A DNA stretch of 64,000 nt from Streptomyces finlayi. GTDB taxonomy: Bacteria > Actinomycetota > Actinomycetes > Streptomycetales > Streptomycetaceae. Shown here piece after piece: positions 34,664 to 41,924 of the stretch (positions are counted from its first letter, which is position 1; each line of letters begins with the position of its first letter). The notes below the pieces were generated by a model, which saw nothing but the letters and a program-made list of their open reading frames with translations, was not told where the DNA came from and made no database searches. The stretch covers positions 5,208,001-5,272,000 of the forward strand of contig NZ_CP045702.1 in assembly GCF_014216315.1 (NCBI RefSeq), given 5' to 3'. Position numbers and translations under genes: made by a program.

Positions 34664-36024
34664 CAGGGCGGTTGCAAGTTCCGGGATCGCGTAGATCGTC
34701 CGCGCCCAGCGGGAGTTGACGCGGCAACAGCACAGGCACGAGACCGGTGATCATCAGGGTGTCTACGCCAGCTGATCACTTTGAGGTCCCGTGCCTGCCG
34801 CTCCATCCTTCCCGGTGCCTGCCGTTCTGGCGAAACTGGGTCCCCTCCACGAGCACGACACCGGTCGCCTGTGCGCCCACCTCCGGCGCGTACCCGATCC
34901 GCGTTCGCGTCGCGGTCGGTGGTATCCCCTGGTCGGCTTGCTGCTGATCTGCGCCTGCGCAGTCGTCTCCGGCGCCCGGACGATCACCGAGATCACCGAG
35001 TGGGGACAGCGCGCCACCACCACGGTGCTGGAACAGTTCGGCATCCGCCGCCACCTGCCCGGACGTCGGCGAGCCCCGTCCCATGCCACCCTCACCCGGC
35101 TCTTGGCCGCCCTCGACGGCGATGCCCTGGACACTGCGATCGGTGCCTACCTGGCCGAACGCGACCACACCGATGTCGGCGGCACCGTCTCGTCGCCGCG
35201 GCCGGCGATCGCGGTGGACGGCAAGGCGCTGTCCGGATCCGCGCACCGGCAGCAGCGCCACCGGCACCTGCTGTCCGCCGTCACCCACGCCCCCACCGTC
35301 ACCCTGGCCCAGCGGGAGGTGGGGGCCAAGACCAACGAGACAGCCGCCTTCCGCCCGCTGCTGGAACCACTCGATCTGGCTGGCGCCGTGGTCACCTTCG
35401 ACGCCCTGCACAGCGTCAAGGACCAGGTGCGCTGGCTGGTGCAAGAGAAGAAGGCCCACTACATCGCGGTGATCAAGGGAAACCAGCCGACCGCGTCGGC
35501 CCAGGTCAAGGCCCTGCCGTGGGAGCAGGTGCCCGTGGCGCACACGGTCTCCGGGACCGGGCACGGGCGGCGGGAGTCCCGCTCGGTCAAGGCCATGGCC
35601 ATCGCTGAGAACCTGGGCGGGATCGCCTTCCCGGAAGCGCGGCTGGCCTTGCGCATCCACCGGCGCCGCCAGGAGAGCGGCAAGCGGCAGACCCGGGAGA
35701 CGGTCTACGCCGTCACCAGCCTCGATACCCACCAGGCCAGCCCCGCTGACCTGGGCGGATACGTACGCGGGCACTGGGGAATCGAAAACTCCAGCCACCA
35801 TGTCAGAGATGTGGTGTTCGCCGAGGACGCCTCCACCGTCCACACCGGCAGCGCGCCGCGGGCGATGGCCGCTCTGCGGAACCTGGCCATCGGCAGGCTG
35901 CGACTGCTGGGAGCGGACAACATCGCCAAGACCACCCGAGCGATCCGGGACGCACCCGAACACGCCGTCTGGATCTGGGGCATCACCGACAGCCCGCTCC
36001 TACCGGGAACTTGAAGCCGCCCTG
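34664..36024. mobile_element. ISAs1-family insertion sequence nested in IS3 OrfB
   Basis: The left end reads CAGGGCGGTTGCAAGTTCC and the right end, read inward, CAGGGCGGCTTCAAGTTCC, with two differences in 19 bases. A 9-base direct repeat CGTGGAGGC flanks it at 34655-34663 and 36025-36033. Removing the IS and one repeat joins the IS3 OrfB frame exactly as ...WFNQRRLHGELG. This proves the order of events: IS3 first, ISAs1 later. Confidence 0.92.
34791..36014 (+). CDS. ISAs1-family transposase
   Basis: This is a 407-residue intact transposase from the GTG at 34791. The N-terminal ISAs1-associated domain (LRRVPDPRSRRGRWYPLVGL) precedes a DDE core with D in IAVDGKALSGS, D in VTFDALHSVKDQ and E in the RGHWGIENSSHHVRDVVFAED signature. 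H-repeat/RhsH proteins of other bacteria share this domain. It is likely active. Confidence 0.92.
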   Translation: MPAAPSFPVPAVLAKLGPLHEHDTGRLCAHLRRVPDPRSRRGRWYPLVGLLLICACAVVSGARTITEITEWGQRATTTVLEQFGIRRHLPGRRRAPSHATLTRLLAALDGDALDTAIGAYLAERDHTDVGGTVSSPRPAIAVDGKALSGSAHRQQRHRHLLSAVTHAPTVTLAQREVGAKTNETAAFRPLLEPLDLAGAVVTFDALHSVKDQVRWLVQEKKAHYIAVIKGNQPTASAQVKALPWEQVPVAHTVSGTGHGRRESRSVKAMAIAENLGGIAFPEARLALRIHRRRQESGKRQTRETVYAVTSLDTHQASPADLGGYVRGHWGIENSSHHVRDVVFAEDASTVHTGSAPRAMAALRNLAIGRLRLLGADNIAKTTRAIRDAPEHAVWIWGITDSPLLPGT

Positions 36025-36870
36025 CGTGGAGGCGTCGCTGGTTGAACCAGTCGACGTACTCGGCGACGGCGACCTCGACGTCGTTGATGCCGTGCCAGGG
36101 CCCCTTGTTCCGGATCAGTTCAGCCTTGAACAAGCTGTTGAATGCCTCGGCGAGGGCGTTGTCGTAGGAATCGCCTCGTGAGCCGACCGACGCCACAGCC
36201 GTCTCGGTCTCCAGGCGCTCGGTGTAGCGCAGGGCGCGATATTGAACGCCTCTATCGCTGTGGTGTATGAGGCCGGCCAGGTCGACGCCCTCGCGGCGGC
36301 GCCGCCAGATCCCCATCTCCAGGGCGTCCAGGGCGAGATCGGTGTAGAGGCTGGTGGCGACCTGCCAGCCGACGACCTTGCGGGAGAAGACGTCGATGAC
36401 GAAGGCCGCGTAGACCCAGCCGGCGAAGGTGCGGATATAGGTGATGTCCGCGACCCACAGCTCGTTCGGTCCGGTGGCGGTAAAGTCGCGTTTCACCAGG
36501 TCGGCGGGGCGCCCGGTCTCCGGAGCCGGGCGGGTGGTGCGCGGGGACTTCGCCCGGGAGACGCCTCGCAGGCCGTCCGCGCGCATCAGGCGCTCGACGG
36601 TGCAGCGGGCCACCGTCTTCCCCGCCCGACGCAAGGCTGCGTGGATCTTGCGGGCGCCGTAGACGCCGTAGTTGTCCCGGTGGATCACCCGGATCTCCTC
36701 GGTGAGTTCCCGGTCCCGGATGGTGCGTGCCGCCTCGGGGCGGGTGTGGTGGGCGTAGTAGGTGCTCGGCGCGATCGGCGCGTCCGTCTCGGCGAGGACG
36801 TCGCAGATCGGCTGGACGCCGAACTCCTGCTTGTGCTGGTCGATGTAGTCGACCTTCAGCGCAGTGGGCG
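36025..36870 (-). pseudogene. IS3 OrfB, main part, truncated
   Basis: The rve integrase-type transposase runs from the OrfA overlap near 36870 (LKVDYIDQHKQEFGVQPICD) to the break at 36025. The DDE residues are present: D in WVADITYIRTFAGW, D in GLIHHSDRGVQY and E in DNALAEAFNSLFK. The last conserved segment is on the other side of the ISAs1 insertion. It would normally be made by -1 frameshifting from OrfA. Confidence 0.85.
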
Positions 36871-37182
36871 GTCCAGCTCCGCGGCGAAGAAAGCCGACGC
36901 GGACTTCAGGATCGCGTTCGCCCGCCGCAACTCCTTCACCTCCCGCTCCAGCTCCGCGATCCGCACGGCCTCCGCACTGGTGGTCCCCGGCACCAGGCCG
37001 CCGTCGATCTCGGCGCGCTTGACCCAGCCCCGCAGGGCCTCGGGGTGCACGTCGAGCTGGTCGGCGATCCGCTTGATCACACCGGCCCGGCCGACAGCGT
37101 CCTTGCGGGCCTCGACCGCCAGCCGGGTCGCGCGCTCGCGCAGTTCATCGGGGTACTTACGGGGAGCAGCCATGATCGGCAT
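36856..37182 (-). CDS. IS3-family OrfA
   Basis: This 108-residue helix-turn-helix protein (RERATRLAVEARKDAVGRAG, VIKRIADQLDVHPEALRGWV) has a leucine-zipper-like C-terminus (IAELEREVKELRRANAILKS). It is the DNA-binding part of an IS3 transposase and normally fuses to OrfB through a frameshift near its end. It is intact, but its partner is broken. Confidence 0.88.
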   Translation of the reverse strand: MPIMAAPRKYPDELRERATRLAVEARKDAVGRAGVIKRIADQLDVHPEALRGWVKRAEIDGGLVPGTTSAEAVRIAELEREVKELRRANAILKSASAFFAAELDRPLR

Positions 37183-37225
37183 CCTTCCGGGTCTTGATGA
37201 TCTCCATCAAACCCGGGGCGCTTCA

Positions 37226-37287
37226 GGGGTCTCCCAGATCTTGCTCCGAGCCGTCCTAGCCTGCTCGGCGCGTACGGCTCGGTTCAC
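37226..37287 (-). pseudogene. 5' part of the small gene broken by the IS3 element
   Basis: A GTG at 37287 opens VNRAVRAEQARTARSKIWET before the IS3 right end. The continuation seems to be the fragment at 34299-34538. The pairing is inferred from orientation, the IS boundaries and similar composition. Confidence 0.45.
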
Positions 37288-37428
37288 TGTCAAAAGCCTG
37301 GGTTGAGTGGCAACGGAAAGTTCGCCGGTGGCAGACAAGGAAGATCGCCCAAAGGACTGGTGGACGCTGCCACGGCATGTCAACCTAAACGACCTTCCCG
37401 TAAAACCCCAGGTCAGAGAGGTGATGCT

Positions 37429-37798
37429 GTGGCATTGAATGCGGCGCAACCTGGATTCGCCACGACGGTCGCGGCCCTGCGGCTCCGCTCCTGGAAGTTG
37501 GGTGCCGGCCAGCCGATGGAGGTGATCGACCAGTTCACGGACGCCGACTTCACCCACATCGTGGATGACCGGGCCGATGTGCACGTCAGCTCGCGCGACG
37601 GCCGGTTCTATCTCGGCTACTTCCCCGACGGCCGTCCCGGGCGCCGACGAGGACTGGGTGACGGGCGAGGGCTGGGTGATCGCCGTCACCGGTACCGCGG
37701 ATGTGCCGGGGTACCGGATGGCCTTCGGTACGGACACGCCGACGGAGATCGTCGCCGCTGTCGTGGCCCGGATCATGGCCACCTCCCGGCCCCTGTGA
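37429..37798 (+). pseudogene. DUF317 gene with a one-base frameshift
   Basis: The frame from the GTG at 37429 encodes FTHIVDDRADVHVSSRDGRF and YLGYFPDGRPG. The next frame then continues ADEDWVTGEGWVIAVTGTAD and FGTDTPTEIVAAVVARIMAT up to 37798. Together these are a standard DUF317 domain. One extra G in the run at about 37639-37641 explains the shift. Either the gene is dead or the base is a sequencing error. Confidence 0.75.
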
Positions 37799-37880
37799 CC
37801 TGCAGTCCCCTTCTCTCCGTACGTGACGCGTACGCTGCCTCTGCTCTCGCGGCCCTGTCCGCCACCGCTAGGAGAACGCC

Positions 37881-38183
37881 TTGGACCCGCACTCGCCCGA
37901 GATGACCGTCGGCGACATCCTCGACCTGCTGTCCGCCTGCGACCGTGACACGCCTGTCCGGCTCGCCATCAACCCCTTCTTCCCCATGGCCCACCGCCTG
38001 GGCGCTGTGCACAACACGGTCGACGAGCGCGGCCGGCCGATGGTCTACATCGCCGAGTCCGATGAGGCCGAGCAGTTCGGCCCCCTGCCGCCTGCGGTGG
38101 CTGTGGCTCTGACCTGGCAGGAGCCGGTCGAGGCACCCCGGCGCCGCCGACGCGGCGCGACCGGGCCGAACACCGGCCAGTGA
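37881..38183 (+). CDS. small conserved protein next to DUF317 genes
   Basis: This 100-residue protein starts at a TTG with AGGAG 7 bases upstream. The sequence MTVGDILDLLSACDRDTPVRLAINPFFPM, later PMVYIAESDEAEQFGPLPP, is compact alpha/beta with a basic tail (APRRRRRGATG). I have seen similar small proteins beside DUF317 genes in Streptomyces but know no function. The codon pattern and ribosome-binding site support a real gene. Confidence 0.7.
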   Translation: MDPHSPEMTVGDILDLLSACDRDTPVRLAINPFFPMAHRLGAVHNTVDERGRPMVYIAESDEAEQFGPLPPAVAVALTWQEPVEAPRRRRRGATGPNTGQ

Positions 38184-38210
38184 TTCATCCCCGAACTTAC
38201 GGAGGCGCCC

Positions 38211-38948
38211 CTGCACCCGCACCACCCCATCGAGCCCTCCCGCCCCGACTCGCCGGACCCGCTGTACTGGGTCACCCCGCGTCACCTGGCCGGCGATGAC
38301 GGAGCCCTTGCCGAGCGGATCGGCGACACCCTGACCGGCCTCGGCTGGCGCATGTGGCCGACCTCCCGCAACACCCTGCTCTACGTGAGCCCGGACGGAC
38401 TGCGCGGCGCCGAGTGGATCCTCGCCGCCTACCCGTTCGAGCTGGGCGGACTCCCGGTGGCCTGGCAGCTGTCGGCCCGTCCCCACGCCGCCTCGGCGAT
38501 GACCGAGTGGAACGCCTACTTCACTGCCGGCGTCCCGCACGAGGCCCTCGCCGACCTCCTGCTCGCACTCGACGCCTGCGCCACACCCGATGTGGGGTTC
38601 GAGGGCGCCGAGGCGGTGCTCACCGCGCTCGGTGCGCGGGGCTGGCTGCGCGACAGGGACCGCCCCGGCACGACCGCGACGGACCCCGGCTTCTCCGGCA
38701 GCGTCTCGCTCGAGATGCTTCCGCCGCTCATCCACGACGCCGACCCCCGGGACGACCTTCTGGGGTGGCAGGCATGGGCGGAACCCGTGCTGGGAGCGCC
38801 GTACCTGTGGTGTGCGAGCTTCAGCGCGAGCGTCCCGCACGAGCTGGTCGCCGCCTTCGCCTCCTCGCTCGCGGCACCCGGCCCGGTGCCGCGCCGGAGG
38901 CTGCCCGAAGGCGCGGAGGACCGCCTCACCGTCGTCCACCGCAGCTGA
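38211..38948 (+). CDS. DUF317-domain protein with CTG start
   Basis: This 245-residue protein has two DUF317-type units: YWVTPRHLAGDDGALAERIG..., with LLYVSPDGLRGAEWILAAYP, and a second from FEGAEAVLTALGARGWLRD. No ATG/GTG/TTG lies before the first conserved block. A CTG at 38211 follows TTACGGAGGCGCCC, a near-perfect ribosome-binding site at correct distance, and is almost certainly the start. A later ATG at 38352 would cut into the first unit. The role is unknown. Confidence 0.75.
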   Translation: MHPHHPIEPSRPDSPDPLYWVTPRHLAGDDGALAERIGDTLTGLGWRMWPTSRNTLLYVSPDGLRGAEWILAAYPFELGGLPVAWQLSARPHAASAMTEWNAYFTAGVPHEALADLLLALDACATPDVGFEGAEAVLTALGARGWLRDRDRPGTTATDPGFSGSVSLEMLPPLIHDADPRDDLLGWQAWAEPVLGAPYLWCASFSASVPHELVAAFASSLAAPGPVPRRRLPEGAEDRLTVVHRS

Positions 38949-38992
38949 CGACGACCGAAGAACGGGATACACGGGGCGATGCCCACCCCTTC

Positions 38993-39039
38993 AGGCCCGG
39001 TGGTTCCACTCTCCCCTCGGGGGTGGAACCACCGGGCCT
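38993..39039 (+). terminator. perfect 17-bp hairpin
   Basis: The arms AGGCCCGGTGGTTCCAC and GTGGAACCACCGGGCCT pair without mismatch around a 13-base loop. It lies 45 bases after the DUF317 stop and ends in TT only, the usual streptomycete type of terminator. Confidence 0.75.
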
Positions 39040-39097
39040 TCGCCGTACCCGTGCCGGGAAGGCGGCGCCGCCGTGAATCCGGGATCCGGGGCCTGAA

Positions 39098-39103
39098 TAG
39101 GAT
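39098..39103 (+). promoter_or_regulatory. -10 element of a leaderless promoter
   Basis: TAGGAT ends 7 bases before the GTG at 39111 and no ribosome-binding site is present, so transcription should begin at or next to the start codon of the nuclease gene. The -35 region is not obvious. Confidence 0.5.
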
Positions 39104-39110
39104 CGCTCCC

Positions 39111-40184
39111 GTGAAAGCCAAACGGATAGGCAAAGGACCACTGCGCGGTTACCTCTTGGAGGAGGTGCTGGCCTGGTTGCTGCGATCCAGCGGCTTCGAA
39201 GTGCTCACGGCCAACGACGATAAGGACAAAGAGCCCTGGAAGGTCCTTAAAGAGGACAAGAATGGCTTGCTGGTCCGTGGGCGCGGGGCATGGCACCAGG
39301 TCGACGCGCTCGGGCAGTTCCGGTACGTCCCGCCGTTCTCGCTGCCTGTCCGCCTGTTCGTCGAGGCGAAGTATCTGACCTCGACGCGCGTAGGTCTGCC
39401 GACCGTGCGCAACGGTCACGGCGTGATTCACGACGTGAACGAAGGCGAGACCACTACTCTTACCGCTGCGGGTACGGGCCGGCCGAGGACGCGGTACCGC
39501 TACAACTATGCGATCTTCGCCACGTCGGGCTTCACCAAGGAAGCCCAGGACTACGCGCTGGCCCATCAGATATCCCTGATCGACCTCTCCGCTCCGGACT
39601 TCGCCGTACTGCGGAACCTCGTCCGGAGCGCGGCTGACACAATTCACGCAGCGCTCGAAGCCGCGCCCGCGGGCGAGCAGCCGAAGGTGCACCAGCTGCG
39701 CGCGTACCTTCGCGGCCCACTACTGGACATGTACGCCGAGGACGCATACCTGCCCGATCAGTTCCGTGAGCCGCTCGATGAACTCGCCCAGGCGCTGCAC
39801 AGCCGGTCCACGTTGGGTCTTGTGCTGGCCTTTCCCGCAGCACCGTTCGTTCTGGGGCTGGCGTCGAATGACCTGTACGGGTTCGTGAATTATGCGAGAG
39901 AGCACCCGACGCACGCCGTGCGCGTGCGCCGACTGCCTCAGTCGGCTTCGCATCCCGTCTGGGAACTGCGCTCGGCCGAGCACCCGGACGTATACGCGTT
40001 GAGGTTCAGTCTGCCGGAACGGGTGGAATCCTGGATCGTCGAGCAGGACGAAGGAATGCCCTCACGAACCCGGTATGTGAAAAGAAGCATGCTCTCGACC
40101 ATGACCCTGTACTGGATGGACGGGGAGCACGCGCAGACATTCCAACTGCGCTACGAGCCCGGCGAACTCCGCCTGACGGGCTGA
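39111..40184 (+). CDS. Mrr-like restriction endonuclease-fold protein
   Basis: This is a 357-residue protein. The N-terminal third has the PD-(D/E)xK nuclease layout: a helix RGYLLEEVLAWLLRSSGFEV, then D in WHQVDALGQF and E-x-K in VRLFVEAKYL, as in Mrr/HJC-type nucleases. The remaining part is not recognised and may bind a modified-DNA or RNA ligand. It stands alone between two strong hairpins on its own leaderless promoter. A single-gene defence nuclease is plausible; another nucleic-acid role cannot be excluded. Confidence 0.75.
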   Translation: MKAKRIGKGPLRGYLLEEVLAWLLRSSGFEVLTANDDKDKEPWKVLKEDKNGLLVRGRGAWHQVDALGQFRYVPPFSLPVRLFVEAKYLTSTRVGLPTVRNGHGVIHDVNEGETTTLTAAGTGRPRTRYRYNYAIFATSGFTKEAQDYALAHQISLIDLSAPDFAVLRNLVRSAADTIHAALEAAPAGEQPKVHQLRAYLRGPLLDMYAEDAYLPDQFREPLDELAQALHSRSTLGLVLAFPAAPFVLGLASNDLYGFVNYAREHPTHAVRVRRLPQSASHPVWELRSAEHPDVYALRFSLPERVESWIVEQDEGMPSRTRYVKRSMLSTMTLYWMDGEHAQTFQLRYEPGELRLTG

Positions 40185-40197
40185 TCACTCTTATGGC

Positions 40198-40250
40198 GAA
40201 ACCCCGGTGTCCGGGCCTGTCGGAGGGACAGGCCCGGACACCGGGGTTTC
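40198..40250. terminator. bidirectional terminator, 24-bp perfect stem
   Basis: Positions 40198-40221 pair perfectly with 40227-40250 around a 5-base loop (GGAGG). The hairpin starts GAAACCCC and ends GGGGTTTC, so it works in both directions between the converging nuclease and lipoprotein genes. Confidence 0.92.
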
Positions 40251-40265
40251 GGTCGGTGGAGCGGG

Positions 40266-40961
40266 TCAGTGTGCGGTGCGGGCCTTGGTGAGCGCCTTGT
40301 CCAAGTGGGCGTCGACGAGGCCCGGCGAGCCGGAGACGATCACCAGGATGTTGTCGGCGCGGATCGCCGTCTGCTTGACGACGCTGCGCTGCCCGCCGGC
40401 GGAGTAGGTGAGCAGCTGGCTCCACTGCTCGTCGCCGAGGTCGGGCGCGGCTGTCTTCTGCGTGCCCATGTCGATGACGGTGCTGCCCGACGCCACGTGG
40501 TAGGACAGGCAGGAGACCATCGCGTTGAAGACCTTCCCGATCCCGTTGGACAGCTTCGTCGCGCTGTCGCTGTACAGCTCCTCGCTCACCTCGGAGTTGG
40601 TGCTGCCGGCGTAGGTGAAGGACACCTTCGCCTTGCGGGTGAAGTCGAGGGTGGCTCCGGTGGCCGCGTCGCTGCCGAGCTTTTCCAGCTCCGGGCAGCC
40701 GATGACGGTGACGTCGTCGTGCTGGTCAGCGGCCTGGGGCTTGCGGGTGTAGCCCTCGCCCAGGTCGCTCTCGTTCAGCAGCCGCTCGTTCAGCTTGGCC
40801 GACGAGAGCGGCGCGGACGCGGTGGCGCTGTTACCGCCCCGGTGTGCGGGTGCGGAGGACGCGGCCGAGGTGTCGGCGGGCTCGGTACTGCGGGAGCAGC
40901 CCGTCAGGGCGAGGACGGTGAGGGTGCTCAGGGCGAGGGCGGTCGTGGTGGAACGGCGCAT
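40266..40961 (-). CDS. secreted lipoprotein
   Basis: This 231-residue protein has a lipoprotein signal (MRRSTTTALALSTLTVLAL, then LTGC, the lipobox cysteine at about 22). The mature part has a Ser/Ala-rich linker and a globular domain of PknH/sensor-like layout (LLNESDLGEGYTRKP..., later ADNILVIVSGSPGLVDAHLD) with two cysteines (VIGCPEL and VSCLSY) that can form a disulfide. It is anchored to the outer face of the membrane. The function is unknown. It is the last gene of the 41-49 kb minus-strand block. Confidence 0.8.
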   Translation of the reverse strand: MRRSTTTALALSTLTVLALTGCSRSTEPADTSAASSAPAHRGGNSATASAPLSSAKLNERLLNESDLGEGYTRKPQAADQHDDVTVIGCPELEKLGSDAATGATLDFTRKAKVSFTYAGSTNSEVSEELYSDSATKLSNGIGKVFNAMVSCLSYHVASGSTVIDMGTQKTAAPDLGDEQWSQLLTYSAGGQRSVVKQTAIRADNILVIVSGSPGLVDAHLDKALTKARTAH

Positions 40962-41055
40962 GCGAAAACCCCTTGTGATGCGAGATGGAGGGTCTGACCA
41001 GGTCGGTCCTCCGGGTGCCGACGAACGCAGGGGTGGGGGAAGGGGTTTCGCGACG

Positions 41056-41499
41056 TCAGTGGCCGAGGTGGCGCAGGCCCTCGTCGAGGGTGGCGTGGAA
41101 GTGGTCGACCGGACCGGAGTTGCGGTTGTACCAGGCGGTGTCCAGGCGGGACTCCTTGGCCTCGTGGCCGGCCTCGCAGCGCAGCCACACCGAGTCGTCA
41201 CGCATGTTGAAGACGATCCAGTTCCGGTACGCGCCGCAGTGGCACTGGTGGACTTCGCCGTCGATGACGAGCGGCAGGTCCCAGCGCATCATGAACCCCG
41301 AGACGTCCTGGCGGGACGGCGCCCGGAAGTCTGCCGGCAGGAAGTCGGGCACCATCGTGGACTCCGGCGCGGCAGGTGCCGGCGCTGCGCGGGGGCCGGG
41401 GCAGTCCGGCAGCGGCAGCTCGGTGTGCATCGCCAGCACTGCCTGGCCGGCCCGCTGGGCTTCACGGAATTCTCGGTCCGCACGGTTGCGTCGGAACAT
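41056..41499 (-). CDS. uncharacterised protein with Cys-rich ribbon
   Basis: This 147-residue protein starts at the ATG at 41499. The C-terminal half has HQCHCGAYRNWIVFNMRDDS and WLRCEAGHEAKES, which look like a zinc-ribbon pair (C-x-C...C-x(3)-H). The N-terminus is charged, and a Pro/Ala linker (APAPAAPE) separates the parts. A role in nucleic-acid binding is possible. I do not recognise a named family. Confidence 0.65.
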   Translation of the reverse strand: MFRRNRADREFREAQRAGQAVLAMHTELPLPDCPGPRAAPAPAAPESTMVPDFLPADFRAPSRQDVSGFMMRWDLPLVIDGEVHQCHCGAYRNWIVFNMRDDSVWLRCEAGHEAKESRLDTAWYNRNSGPVDHFHATLDEGLRHLGH

Positions 41500-41768
41500 G
41501 CCGTCTCCATCTCTCTCGTCTCGCCTGCACGAGGAGAGTGCCGCAATCCCCTGACCTGCTGCAACTCTAGAAATGTTGAAGGCGGACGACTTGCCGGAGG
41601 ACTTCGGCACGGCACCTGCGGGCGGGGCGTGGGCCTCTGTTTTCATTCCAGATCGGTTGCGGCACGTGCCGTTTGGGGCGGACGGGCGTTGCCCCGAGCA
41701 TGCGAAGCACAGATCCTTCAACGTTCCCGACGCAGCTGAGCGGCGCGTACTGGCTGGAGTCGCCGGTC

Positions 41769-41915
41769 ATGGAGCACGCGACCGGCTGCCGGTGCCCCGG
41801 CACCCACGAGCCGCAGCCTGAACAGCGAAGTCGGTGGGTGCCGGAGGCGCGCACCATCATGCTGTGCATCGCAGGGGCCACCGTGATCATCGCGGTGTGC
41901 GCGTCGGTGCTTTAA
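41769..41915 (+). CDS. small membrane protein
   Basis: This is a 48-residue open frame from an ATG with GGAG 9 bases upstream. An in-frame ATG at 41700 would give 71 residues. A polar N-terminus (MEHATGCRCPGTHEPQPEQR) is followed by one membrane helix, TIMLCIAGATVIIAVCASVL, at the very C-terminus, so it is probably tail-anchored. It is oriented against the neighbouring relaxase gene. The function is unknown. Confidence 0.6.
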   Translation: MEHATGCRCPGTHEPQPEQRSRWVPEARTIMLCIAGATVIIAVCASVL

Positions 41916-41924
41916 GCGCGGTGC

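Larger units (their letters stand above)
34539..37225. mobile_element. IS3-family element interrupted by an ISAs1-family element
   Basis: The outer ends are TGTCAAGCCCCGGGTTT at 34539 and, read inward from 37225, TGAAGCGCCCCGGGTTT; they share the block GCCCCGGGTTT. Between them, on the minus strand, lie OrfA (36856-37182) and OrfB of an IS3-type transposase, with OrfB split by a 1,361-base ISAs1-type insertion. The outer target duplication is not clear. The element is inactive as it stands but could move if supplied with transposase. Confidence 0.8.
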
